Shown here: positions 1-11,800 of the stretch, piece after piece | Layout: every line of letters starts with the position of its first letter | Position numbering within the stretch: the stretch's first letter is position 1 | From: Patiria pectinifera | Lineage: Eukaryota > Echinodermata > Asteroidea > Valvatida > Asterinidae | Assembly: GCA_029964075.1 (NCBI GenBank) | Contig: CM057147.1 | Span: forward strand, 11,863,513 to 11,927,512 | Length of the DNA: 64,000 nt | Direction of reading: 5' to 3' | Made by a program: the position numbers and the translations under genes | Notes under the pieces: generated by a model | What the model saw: the letters and a program-made list of their open reading frames with translations, nothing else | Told to the model about the DNA's origin: nothing | The model's database searches: none

Positions 1-901
1 GTGCCCCCACCACACAAAAACTTGGTGTGCGTGTGCAAAAAAAGACGGCGCTGTCAAAGTGAATCCATGCGTGCGTGCTGCAGGCGGGGATCACAAAACG
101 TCTTTAAACCAAGACTACAGTGCGCGTTGTCAATATCAGTGAAGTCACCATCAGCGATACGTGAATTTCAACCTGTGAACATTGCTCCACATTTTGAGGC
201 CTCATTTTCTCACTTTTTTGAAAGGTAAGAATTAATACACCGATAGTGTTCGTGTCTTCCTTGATCCTTAGCGCTTTGTGGGGGCAAGCAGCAGTTTTGT
301 AAGCGGCCGTTTTCCGTGACTTTTTGTGGCGATTAGTGTGGTAGATCATGGGGGGTTCGATGTGCAGACTTTTTGAACAACATCTCGTAGGGCTCTTGCT
401 TGGACCCTACTAACTATCACCCGACCATGTCCAAATATTAAAAAGGTGATAAGTTGGGTCCAAGTTACGCGGACTACGATATTGTTGATGTATCGGATAG
501 CATGCAAAATGTCGTTTGAAAAAAATTGACTCCCTTTGGAACATCAGAACTTTCAAAAAAAAAAGGTGTAATTTCACCAAATTTTCAACGTGTTGTAAAG
601 TTCACATAGGCCCTAACTCGTAGGTGGGTGATTCCATAAATTTGGGGTCCACTTTGGTGTCCCAGTTACATCTGACATAATGTAAGATTTTGTAATTCAG
701 TACACATGTCTCTAAGCGTGATTGCAGTTGTACAGCATTATGGAGAAACACGTTGCATCGTAGAGTCGTAGCTTTTTCGACAGTGGGATTTTGGACTTCC
801 TGATCCAGATTTTCCAAAAGGACTGGAAGGCTATGTTGCCAATTACATGACGTGCAGTACATGTAGGTAAATGTACTACCGGTACATGTAGGTCTAATAC
901 T

Positions 902-1895
902 AGTCCGAGTAACTTGGCCGCACAAATCGCCTTTTTTAACATTTGGACAGGTTTGGCGATAGTAGCGTCCAAGCGCAAACTCGCATTGAAATCCCTGTGT
1001 GTGACACGCGTCCACAAAAAAAACAAAAAAAACCTTGATCATTTTCAGCCCCCAAATAGCCGTAAAACGACAAGATATGCAGCCTAAGACATGTAAGATA
1101 TCTGTAGACTTCCCTGATTAAGTGGGTGGTATACTGGTTGACTTACCATCTGGACGGAAAGTTGAATTTGCAGCTATATTCCGACAAGTTATTCTCACCG
1201 TACCACTGCGTCGCGTCGTTCACATAAAATTTATTTGAATTGTCAGCTACATTGTTGTTATGTTATTGTCATGTGACCCCGGGGCTCACGTGACGTGACG
1301 TGCATAATCCCATTTAGGGGGGGGGGGAACAATTTTCTCATGCGATAAAAAGGAGTTTTTGGGCATCCAATCTTAACATCTTGTCTTTTATAGTTGACAA
1401 AAAGGTTGTTACTTCTAAAGATGTTTAGATTGGATGCCCAAAACTCCTTTTTATTGCATGAGAAACTTTTGTCCCCTATTTTAAGAATGGGATTATGCAC
1501 GTCATGTCACGTGAGCCCCGGGATCACATGACAATAACATAACAACAGCTGACAATTCAAATAAATTTTACGTGAACGACGCGACGCAGTGGTACGGTGA
1601 GAATAACTTGTCGGAATATAGCTGCAAGTTCAACTTTCCGTCCAGATGGTAAGTCAACCAGCATACCACCCACTTAATCAGGGAAGTCTACAGATATCTT
1701 ACATGTCTTAGGCTGCATATCTTGTCGTTTTATGGCTATTTTGGGGCTGAAAATGATCAAGGTTTTTTTTGTTTTTTTTGTGGACGCGTGTCACACACAG
1801 GGATTTCAATGCGAGTTTGCGCTTAAGGACTCTACTATCGCCAAACCTGTCCAAATGTTAAAAAAGGCGATGTGTGCGGCCAAGTTACTCGGACT
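902..1895. repeat. ~1-kb near-perfect palindrome (fold-back element)
   Basis: The left arm (902-~1385) and right arm (~1413-1895) are inverted copies with few mismatches, for example GAAATCCCTGTGTGTGACAC at about 988 and GTGTCACACACAGGGATTTC at about 1790. The centre is near 1399. No coding sequence; the open frames in it are shadows. A diverged related copy seems present at about 400-480. Confidence 0.88.
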
Positions 1896-1940
1896 CGTCT
1901 AATAAGGGCCTAATTTTGACAAACTTACCTTATGCAATAT

Positions 1941-2252
1941 TTAGAACGATAGACAGCCATATAATTGTACTAAAGCAACGAATGTACCCAGCAGCAAGCC
2001 AATCAATAGGGTGACACAACAATAATTTAAATTGTTTGCATGTTGCAGTTCTGATTTCAGTTGTTTACACTTGGTACATTCAAGTTTTGGCCTTGTACTG
2101 GTTGTAGTAGAAGCAGAACCCGAGGCTGCAGAAGGTTCCTCATGATCAGAATCATTGTGATGAACTAAAGTGCTGTCCCGGTTGGAGGGCAGTGAAATTG
2201 AGAAATCATCGCTGGATTGTGAGATTACATGTAAATCTCTCAGTGTAGGCAT
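1941..2252 (-). CDS. possible small membrane protein (103 aa)
   Basis: ATG at 2252 in a fair context (AAAAATGC). The first ~70 residues are hydrophilic and Ser/Thr-rich, with a CTKCKQLKSEL segment, followed by a hydrophobic NYCCVTLLIGLLLGTFVALV-type helix at about residues 75-100, then a stop. A GTAAGT donor lies just after the stop, which would place an intron in the 3' UTR or mean the stop is avoided in another isoform. I do not recognise a family; it could be part of a repeat. Real gene status uncertain. Confidence 0.3.
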   Translation of the reverse strand: MPTLRDLHVISQSSDDFSISLPSNRDSTLVHHNDSDHEEPSAASGSASTTTSTRPKLECTKCKQLKSELQHANNLNYCCVTLLIGLLLGTFVALVQLYGCLSF

Positions 2253-2939
2253 TTTTTCAACATGGCTGCACGCCTACCGCCGGTAACGTTAGGATTCATT
2301 TCGTTACAATATAATGTGTATAGCCTAGGCCTACATACATACATGGCCCTAGCCTAGGCATAAAGCAATCAAGTTATCAACTAAATGTGCCAAAAAGTAA
2401 ACTTACTGTTTATATCCACGTCGATCCATGTCCAAAAGTCACTCATAAGTCTGTCCTATGGGTTTTATCTTCAGGGAAAACGCTCCACTTTAGCATCTTT
2501 AGTGGCCATCGAGGCAGACATTTTCACTAAATTGCAGCGCACGCCGTAATCTATGTGTGTGAGCACCACATGTTGTCACTTGTGGGGCACCAGTATTGTG
2601 CCAACAAAAGAGGGCGCTATACTGTGTATGAACATGTAACTAGCACAGCTAATCTAGCCTTATTCTAGTGCCAAAATAACAACACGTTCACAAGACCGCC
2701 TTAAGGGGTATCACTTTTTTTTTATTTCTAGAGGTCATTCAAGGTCAGTGAAGAAAACTGAGAGAATATCTTTATGGGGTACTGATTTTGTACCCCACAA
2801 AGGCATTGTACCCCATATGGGTATGATGGAGTTGACAAGGTACCCCATATCTAGCCCTGCGTGAGAGCATTTCAGGCAACCAGAATAAAGAAACAGCAAG
2901 AAGTGTGTTATAAATATAGATCTATAGGACTTTAAAATA

Positions 2940-3350
2940 TGTAGGGTCCGTCGATATATTGATATTACTCGATACTTGATATCAATGTGATAACATCGAT
3001 ATTATTATTATTATTTTTAAATCACATTGAAAAATCGAAAATTTGATATGAGAAAATGATATCAGCAAAAAAGTCAGGTTATGTGTCTCTGCATGATGGA
3101 ACGTGTTTGGACAATTTGAAAAATAAGGTTTGTGTCAACTAGAAGACAATGCAGGAATTTTTTTCGGTCTTACATACAGTACAGACATTACAAAATAGTT
3201 CCATTGAAGTGACAGTTAGGTTTAAACTCATAATTTTATATAGTCGTCGAAATACATACAGTGTTTATCACCGTGTCGACTTATCCACATCCGAACGTCC
3301 GAAGGCATCGACATTCTGTCTGGTTGTGTGGACAATTTATTTTCAAATGT
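2940..3350. repeat. dispersed repeat, copy 1
   Basis: Shares with 61960-62660 the order TCGATATATTGATATTACTC, CAGGTTATGTGTCTCTGCAT, TGTGTCAACTAGAAGACAAT, CATTACAAAATAGTT and AACTCATAATTT. Family unknown, non-coding. Confidence 0.7.
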
Positions 3351-3834
3351 CCTGACGACAGACACCCTTGCTAAAAAATGATGTGGTTCAAAGCAATATA
3401 ACCAAGCCGAGCTGTAGATTGTCCCCGGTTCTTCCAGCAACAGCTGGGATCATGTTGCTGCCTTCCCCTTGGCGATCCTGTTACTACGCAAGTCACACTG
3501 AAGCAACACCCTGAAGTCTTTCATCGCGATATATTCAGGACGAGCTATCAACAACGAGCTGGTACCTCGTCCTGCGTACTCCAACTAAACCTTGAAGGCC
3601 TTACTCGCTTGAAACAAGATCTGATTCAACATGTTGCTATTACAAGAGAATGGTGTTAACATTATCTGCTTATCTGCTTCTACAAAAAACACTGCGAGAC
3701 AGAAGAACAACTACACATCAAAGGCTTGGATCTGATCTGTTTAATACAACATAAATAGCATGGTATTGCCTCCTCCCGGTATATCAAACATGGCATTAAA
3801 GCATCCACTTTGGCCATATTAGTGTCCTGTTACA

Positions 3835-4740
3835 GCAAACTCCATTGCCTCAGTTGTAGTCAACAATGGGAAGTGGAAAGATCGATCTTCCGCGACCAAA
3901 GCCCCACACCTGCTCAGTTAATGCTGAGATAAAGAAGCTTCTCCAGTCAACTCCAGAATCAAGTTCCATGTCTGAAGCCTTCAACTTGGAAGAGGATGAA
4001 ACAGATTTGCAGTCACTGAAGAATGGTAATTAGGCACCGGGAAATGATAATGTCCATACTAAGTTCCTCCAGAAGTTGAGTCCAGAAGTTACATCCTCGT
4101 GGCAAGTTCTCCTCTCCATCTGCATGACAACCTCCACTATAAATCAAATTTGGTTTTGCCCTTCACCGACGTTCAAACACTGTAAATTCAGTGTGTTACC
4201 TCCTGGGTGAAAAAAATCACTCGGTTGGGACTCAAACCGACGACCTCCTGCTTTCTAGTGCAGACGTTTTACCACTCGACCACCGAGCTAACGATATCAG
4301 CGTCTTTCTAAAGACATTTTACAATGCAAGCTGCTGAGCTGACACTAAGGAGGCCCCCTTTAGCCTCCCCACCTGGATATCAGAATGCTGGTCAGAACAG
4401 TGGAAGTCATCTACCACCAATCTGAAGAAATTCATTACACAGCCCTCTTCAAAATCAAGTTATTGTGACCTTCCAAGAAAGGCCCGGTCAACCTGAATAG
4501 AATCAGAAGCGGATTTGGACGTACGCAATAATTCCTGCACAATATTGGAGTTGGATCATCGCCCAGCTGTGTTTGTGAAGAGATCTAGATAATGGAGCAC
4601 ATCACAAATGCCTGCCCCATCTACAAATCTCCACACAGCGTCCCTGGACTCCTGGAGTTGGATAAAGACACCATGAGCTGGCTGAACTCTGATTTTTCTA
4701 TTTACATGTACTTGAGAAGTGCATATGGATTTCATACAAA
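3835..4740 (+). mobile_element. degraded non-LTR retrotransposon fragment (RTE/Jockey-like)
   Basis: The plus strand gives DETDLQSLKNGN, APGNDNVHTKFLQKLSPEV and, 3' of a SINE insertion, MEHITNACPIYKSPHSVPGL with LDKDTMSWLNSDFSIY. These match the start of a reverse transcriptase region (APGxDNxHPEFL) and the usual last residues of such ORFs. Stops and gaps make it a relic. Confidence 0.65.
4152..4290 (-). repeat. tRNA-derived SINE
   Basis: On the minus strand it reads AGCTCGGTGGTCGAGTGG, AAACGTCTGCACTAGAAAGC, AGGAGGTCGTCGGTTTGAGT, CCCAACCGAG, then a tail ending GAAGGGCAAAACC. A and B box positions fit a tRNA head. It is a SINE, not a functional tRNA, and interrupts a retrotransposon relic. 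Confidence 0.8.
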
Positions 4741-5204
4741 CGATGACAACCAGCAACAGCTACTGGGGAACTATCTTTACAGCGGCGGGACCAAGTCTAC
4801 ATGTATCATTATCGCATGCAAGCCGCATGTACATGTACCATGCATGCATTCACCTGCAGAGCGAAGGAAAGCTTGCCGGGCTTGTCGCAAAATGGGGGTA
4901 TTCTACTGAATCATCAATTATTAAAAAAAAGTTAAAATACGAACAGCAGAAATGTCATTGTTTCTGACAAGAGAAAGTTGTTTAGAGACATGATGGTATG
5001 ACAAATGGACACAAATGATTTTGTACGTACATTTTAATCAGCCTAATACACCTCAGCTTGCCTGGTCAGCAAGAATTAAATTTGAAACGTGCATTGGAAA
5101 TACTATTCATTATATCGAATATTATCGATATAAGTTCAAATATATATCGATTATCAGAATTTCTGATATCGAAGGACTCTACAAATATACACATTTATCA
5201 AGAT

Positions 5205-5480
5205 GACATCACGTGACATATGATGACGTCATCATGACGTCCATCTTTGGGGAACATCTTTGGTATGTGGTCTTTGTCTATTTAAGTATCAAAGGAATAA
5301 GACTGTTTTATGCCAAAAGTGCTGTAGAGAACAAAACATGTACAAAGTCTATGGGATTTGGGTTTAGAAGAACAAAAAGGGAGAACAAAACATGTACAAA
5401 GTCTATGGGATTTGGGTTTAGAACAAAAAGAAGGAGGGGGGGGGGAGAAACAAACCAGAACAAAAACAAAGGCTTTCCGC
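5205..5480 (+). repeat. copy of the 152-bp repeat family 3' part
   Basis: Shares with 51480-51730 the order TGATGACGTCATCATGACGTC, CCAAAAGTGC, AACAAAACATGTACAAA, TCTATGGGATTTGGGTTTAG and AACAAAAACAAAGGCT. A short internal duplication of the AAACATGTACAAAGTCTATG part is present. Dispersed repeat, family unknown. Confidence 0.7.
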
Positions 5481-5674
5481 AACATTGAAAAAAAAGCTGA
5501 TTAAAAAAGTAAACTGATACAAATAAAAGGAACCAAACTTGCCAAAATATATGCAAAAATCAAGATGATTTAACACAATAATACTTGTATTACCCATGGG
5601 TCTATCTTGTGTTCAACAGACTGAATATCTACAAATGGGCAGGCACAAATTATTTTGCGACACTTCGTTTTTAC

Positions 5675-5883
5675 CTCATGAACTTCGACCCCATGACCTT
5701 CAATCTCCTCCAGCAGTTCACATGTGAAGTCCCGATAGTCGTAGTTGATACTCAGACATTTGATTTCTGGGAGGGCCAGGCAGTCCCGTGCACAGAAGTT
5801 GGGATTGCGATGGATGATGGTCGACGTTGGCTTGGAGATGAGGCGGCCTTTCTTGGCAGCGGTGAAGTAGTGAAAGTCATTGA
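5675..5883 (-). CDS. PAN/apple-like domain exon (last confident exon)
   Basis: Encodes about 70 residues: NDFHYFTAAKKGRLISKP, IHRNPNFCARDCLALPEIKC, LSINYDYRDFTCELLEEIEG and HGVEVHE. The Cys pattern CxxxC, then C six residues on, then NYDYRDFTCEL, matches PAN/apple domains, which bind proteins or carbohydrates. Phase 1 to phase 0. Reading through the donor stays open for 34 further codons to a stop at 5570, so this could also be the terminal exon; a PAN domain would normally continue further. Confidence 0.82.
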
Positions 5884-8800
5884 CTGTTTCAGGTAATAAG
5901 GGTACGTTAATTTGAGAAGTGAGTAAAGTGTACAATGAAATTTACTTTTCAGAAACTCTTCACAAGGACTCTGTTTTCTGCTGGATTTGATAACACTAAG
6001 ATGCAACAGTGGCTCAAACACTACTGTTACCATTTCCCTGCATTTTTTTCAAACATTGCTCTTTGTAAATTATTCTCATTGGTATGCCATCGTATCTTCT
6101 AATTTTCAAGGAATGACCACGGCACAATTGCCTTCTCCCCCCATTTCAATTTCAAAAAGCACAAAACCTATTTCAAAGAAGTTGGTTAGCATCATAAATT
6201 AATGCAGAAGGAAAGAAGTAACTCTTCCAGATTCTGCTTACTTGAATCTCCAAGGTTCTGCCTCTCAGTGATATTTATGGTATTCCATGGCACAATCTGA
6301 TCGCCCCAGATTTCAGGGCCGAACCCGACGCCTTCCTTCTGCATCAAGATGACGGAGTCATCATACACCACGGCCGATGCGCGGAGAATGTACGGGTGAC
6401 TGGTGGAGGTGAAGTCTGGTGTGATGCGACCCGTCGGCAAGGTGATGTCAAAGGTCGGCAGGCTGCAGGTAGCTGTGGAAGTGCCTCCTCCGTTGTTCAT
6501 GGCATAAACAGTGAAGTAAAGAGGATGTCCTCCTAGAAGAATCTAAAGACAGAAAAACAATCATTCAGCAAAATGTTCAAATTTGAATGCCCCTAAAAAT
6601 CTACACGTTTAAGTTGTATTAGTAAACGCAATAAACAACAAAGCAATAAGGACTAAAAATTGAAAATTTTTCAAGTTAATTTTATACTCTTTCTTACTTT
6701 CATTATTTATACTTTCATTATTTGTTTTCCTGAGGGCAATAGGAGACAATAGAAAATTGCCATAGGAAACACAACAGTGTCCAACAAATATTTTATGGCA
6801 TAGCTGTCATTTGTCATGTAGGGGTGTGTAATTCTATTATCGCCTTATCCCCCAGAGGGCGCCCTTGCGTCTTACTGTGTTGCATCATTCCTTTTCCCAA
6901 TCAACTGGAACAGACTAGGCCTCGACCTGGATGGCTCTTGGTGAGAAAATCTCTCATAAAATACTCTCCGAGGAGATCTTGGTGGACATCTATATATACC
7001 ATGAAAGCATGCTCATTGTGGAGCAAGAAAATATATTTTATGGCTTGGGTAGAAACCAATTTACATGTATGGCAGATTTTAGCTTGTAATTTTGAGTCAT
7101 GACCGTCACAATTCATCGTGTTTGAGTGCACATGATTTTGCGTGTGGCATACACGTTGCTGTTTGGCAGTTGTGCACGCATTGCATTGGCTCGGCTGGGT
7201 GGGTGAAATTGATAATTTGTAATACATTTTCCTAACTGCTCGACCGTGGGGTTTGTGCTGTGCCTCACGAAAGGTTTTTTTAGGCAAAGTTTTCTGTTTC
7301 GTATACAGCATAAACAGGGCACATAATAGTACATCAGGCATGGGCTGCTAGACTACATGTACACCGGCCATGGGACACAATTTGTCCTGAAACCCTCCAG
7401 CGCTGGGTGAGTGTTGTCAGGCGGACCTGTTATTATTTTGTGAGATACATGTAAATTTAAGTTTAAACTGTGGCTCACTTTAAATAGTGTACTTTAGGCC
7501 CCCCCCCCCCCAAAAATGGTGCCCGACTAAACTTTTTTTTTTTGCCTTATCCATAATGTGATTGTATTCATAAAATGCATGCGAGGGATATATCCATGAA
7601 CTAGTTTTTAAATAATGAAAGGTTTGCGGAAACACCATGTGCGAATAATTTCTCAACTATGAGAATGGTTCTGAAAAGAACCAGAGGTATAAACTCGACG
7701 TTCCGGTCAGTATGCTCTGACCGTCTTCAGGAGAGTGCCTAAACTCTAAGAAAGTGAATACTTAAAAAAGCAAAAGGCGAAGTCAATGAAGTGAAAAGTT
7801 GCATCCTGTGAGGATGCCAAGTAGACAGGATCCTAGAACAAGCTTGGTGCCCACTGAAGTGGAACAGTAGGGTTGCAGTGTCAGTAGAGGGGGGACCTAG
7901 GGTATAGGAGACCCATCAGTCTAAGGTGGTAGCTGAGGACCTAGGGTCCTCAGACTGATGGGTCTCCTATACCGAGATTTTTCCTTGGTGTTTTCCATAC
8001 ACATATGTCGTTGAATTAGTCACTGTTGCATGTTGGTCGACTTTGTATCCAATCTCACTTTGACGTTGGATTTGTAGTTCTTCACAAAGTTCTTTCGTAA
8101 TTCTTCGCAATACGTTTTTTGGACGTCCAAATGTGTTTTAGAAGCATTTTGAGTAAGTTTTTTAATATAACTTTTTTTTCTCAGAATCACTCGGGACAAC
8201 ACAAATACATCGGTGAAGGGCAAAATCTAATACTGAACTTACATCATCTCATTACAATTTAATATCTTATGAATAATTTGGTTGTGGTACCCACTGCTAT
8301 ATCAGATTTGAACCAGCCAGCCGACCCCTGCAGCAAGCTGAGTGGTTAGACGTCTGGCAGTGGCGTACGCAGGATTTTTTCAAGGGGGGTATTTCAAAAT
8401 TGGATGTCATCATTTATGACGCTAGAAATGAAGATGGTAAATTGTGTTGGCGCCAGAAATAAAAGATAGTATCAGTGGGCTAAACTTAACGCTAAAATAA
8501 AAGTCGGGAGTTTGTGTTGGCGCCAGAAATAAAAGAGGGTATATTTGTACGGGTTAAACTCGAAGGGCCGGGAACCCACGACCATCAGTTATCTTTTTGA
8601 GCTAAAGCATAGTAAATCGAAAAAAAAAAACATGTTCTGTTTCTTTAGAGTATATGATGAACATAAGAGTAAAGGGGTCAATGTGGGCAGTCCCCTCCCT
8701 CAACAGGATTTTAACAAACAACAATGAAGAAATTCAAGAGAAAACTAGGGCTGCGGAAGTGCTAGGATCTGTTCTTGTAATTGGCTAAAATTACTCAGCT

Positions 8801-11800
8801 TCGTCCCCTGGATCTCATGATTCTCATCCGTTGGGAATCTTTGTGTAAACCGCCCCCACCCCCCAAGGCCAAACTCCAGACACAGGATACATATGCGCTC
8901 TGGTCACAGGGGCGGATTCAGACTGCCATTTGCCTGGGGGTGGGCCTAGAATTGTAATGAAGGGTCCAGGGAAATTTTGGATCGTAGATGCTCTGTGGTG
9001 CAATCTGAGGCGTTTCCTGGCCACTTTCCCATGATTTTTTTTAGCAGAAGTTTTTAAAAATATGAGGGGATATTTTGTTTCATTTGTTTCAAATACATAT
9101 AGGCCTATATACTCTTGCTCTTATAAAGTGTCTTCTGTATTCAAAGCTTAAAGTTGAGAACATGCACATAATTGGTAATTGTTCCGCGCTCGGTCACATA
9201 ACTCTCTTTTCCCTCCATATTTTTACATGGCAAAGGGGGGTGTTTGACAGCCAAAACACCCCCCTGCGTACGCGCCTGACGTCTGCACTAAAGCAGGAGG
9301 TCGTGGGTTGGAATCCCACCCAAGTGATTTTTTTTCTCACAATACACTTGGGACAACACTGAGAACAAAACCATGCAGGGCAAAACCTAAAATTGAATTT
9401 AAACCACCCCTACACAAATTCCAATTTATGAATAATATAACATCAATTCATAAAGTGTACTACATGTACTTTACAATCTAGACTACAAAATTGAGCAGAT
9501 GACAAATTAATAATAGAAATTAAGCATCCCTACTCGCAGCTGAGAAGCTGAATTGCAAAGGACGCGGCTACAACGTGATCGAGCCGGAGGCATGTAAAGG
9601 CGCCTTTGGCAGCCAGCCACATCGACCCATATACGACCACGGAGCACAGCCTGAGATTGAAAGTGTTTGATTTTTCCGAAGGGCGGAAAACCGGATCGAG
9701 GGCCCGGAGAAAAACCCTCGTGGCACAAAAGAGAACCAACGCACAACTCTACATACATATGGTCCGCATCCGGGAATCGGGGTCACAATGGTGAGAGGGG
9801 AGTGCTTTATGCACTAGCCACTCATGCCACCAAATAGTGAATGTAGTTGAGGCGAAAGTGTACTGTTTTACAATCCAGACTATAACATCAAGTAGATGAC
9901 AAATATTGAATGAGATGACAAATCGCAAATGATCTCAAAATAACATATTCTTACACCATTACTACACATAAAACAATTCCCAGACATGTCTCCCTCAATA
10001 AACCAAGATTTCAGACCTTGGGCAAAAACTTTTTTTGTCCTACTGTAGTTCTTACTTGTGAAATGATAGCTGAGGGTCCACCAAATTCTGTCTTAGAGAC
10101 CACATCACTGCCTCCAGGTGCTGTCCCAACCTGATAGAAGAACTTCACCAAGCTCTTGTCATCAAAAGCTACCATCTCCAGCTGGAAGGCTGGCTCTGTG
10201 TAGTCTAGTCCAGGAACCTGCTCAACACCACACAAGTTAGTGATTGCTGCACTCCTACTGGATCCAGCGGCATCCTTCATGGGACAAAAATTTTAAAGCA
10301 ACTTTACTGAGTTTTGCTATAGAGGAGAATGAGCTTGGAAGGAATAAATTAAATACAGAGATGTAAGTGAACTCTGACTTTTTCACAGATATTTATGTAC
10401 ACATATATTTGGTGCCTAATAATAGACCTTTATCAGGGTACGCCAGGTTGAAAATCAAAGCGAAGCAAATAACACAAACAAACATGGCAGCATAAATAAA
10501 GTGTGCAGTGAAAGAGTGACTCTCGCAAAGTTACAGCAGATTGACAATTTTATAAATGGATGGTAGCTCAAATTCCCTCGAAACATCAAAGTGAATTCTA
10601 GGTAGGTCATGTCTTATTGCATTTTAGAATATAAAGCCTAAAACAGCAGCCAAACTGAAGTTTCCGACTAGTAAACTACAAATTAGTTCAACTAATAGAC
10701 GGGTGTCTCGAAGGCCCGTATCATTTTGCATGTAAACGAGTTGGGGTACAGTGCTCGACCGTTGAGAAATGTCTTCATGTTCGTATCAGGCTCCAGTTCC
10801 TCTTAATTATTTCTGGGAAATGACAGGTCCTGTGTGAATGACAATTCACGGATAGCCTTGTAATGTAAGTAGTTCATACCAAATAAATGCCACGGATGGA
10901 AATGTGAAAACAGAAAGTCTGAAGTTTGAGGGCGGTGCTGCAGCGTTAACTACAATTGAGTACTACACGGAAACTTCAGTTCAGCCACTGTTTTAGGCTT
11001 TTATATTCTACTATCCCGATGCAGCGTAGTATAAACGAGTCCTGTTTATTACGTCACAATTTACTATGTTTTGTTTGCTGCCCCCAACGACGACTTTTAC
11101 ACAAATTGCACTTTCGGGTCGATACAGGACATGACAGACACAATAGTCGTTTTCATTTCATCACACCTTAGGCTACATATACCCGAAAAATGACGGAAAT
11201 GTCTTCCAGCATTCCACAACCTCTTTAAAAATACAATGAGACATGACCTACGTAGAATACGGATAATAAACTGTTTGACACTGGATGTAGAATTTTTAAT
11301 CATGATGCGTAAAAATAAACTGATTTGAATTGAATTGGATTGAAATTGAATTGGATTGGATTGATGCTTAGAGGGAATTTGAACTCTCCATCCATTTACA
11401 AGATTTTCAATCTGCTGTTACTTTGCGAGAATCACTCGTTCACCACACACTATTTACACCGCCATGTTTGTTTGAGTTATTTGCCTCACTATTATTTTCA
11501 AGATGGCGTACCCTGATAAAGGTCCACTTACAGCCCTGTAAGTACTTGGAATTACTTTGAACTTATACTTTGAATTTTTAATACTTGGAATGTAATCACA
11601 AAGCTTCAAACAAATGATACGGGAACAAAGATGTTATCGTTTGAAGGAGAATCAGAGAAACCAGGAACAGTTAGAATGTTTCAAGAGAGATACCATTGTT
11701 TCAAGAGAGCCATGGATGTACAAACTGGAACAAACAGCACATGGAAACAGTCTGGGAAAGCCTGATGTTCCCAAAAATTTCTGTGTAAACACGTTTATTT

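Noticed and set aside
602-1042. 146-aa minus-strand frame
   Set aside because: Its start lies in one arm of the palindrome and the same sequence appears inverted in the other arm; composition is that of the repeat.
4152-4290. tRNA gene
   Set aside because: The tRNA-like A and B boxes are followed by a SINE tail that is shared with other copies; not a folded functional tRNA.
5580-5640. Terminal exon after a 46-nt intron (ending FSLLNTR and stop)
   Set aside because: The intron would be shorter than usual for animals; kept only as an unresolved alternative.
7650-7760. Penelope-like element fragment (GACGTTCCGGTCAGTATGCTC type sequence)
   Set aside because: The short motif alone is suggestive but no coding part or repeat ends could be found.
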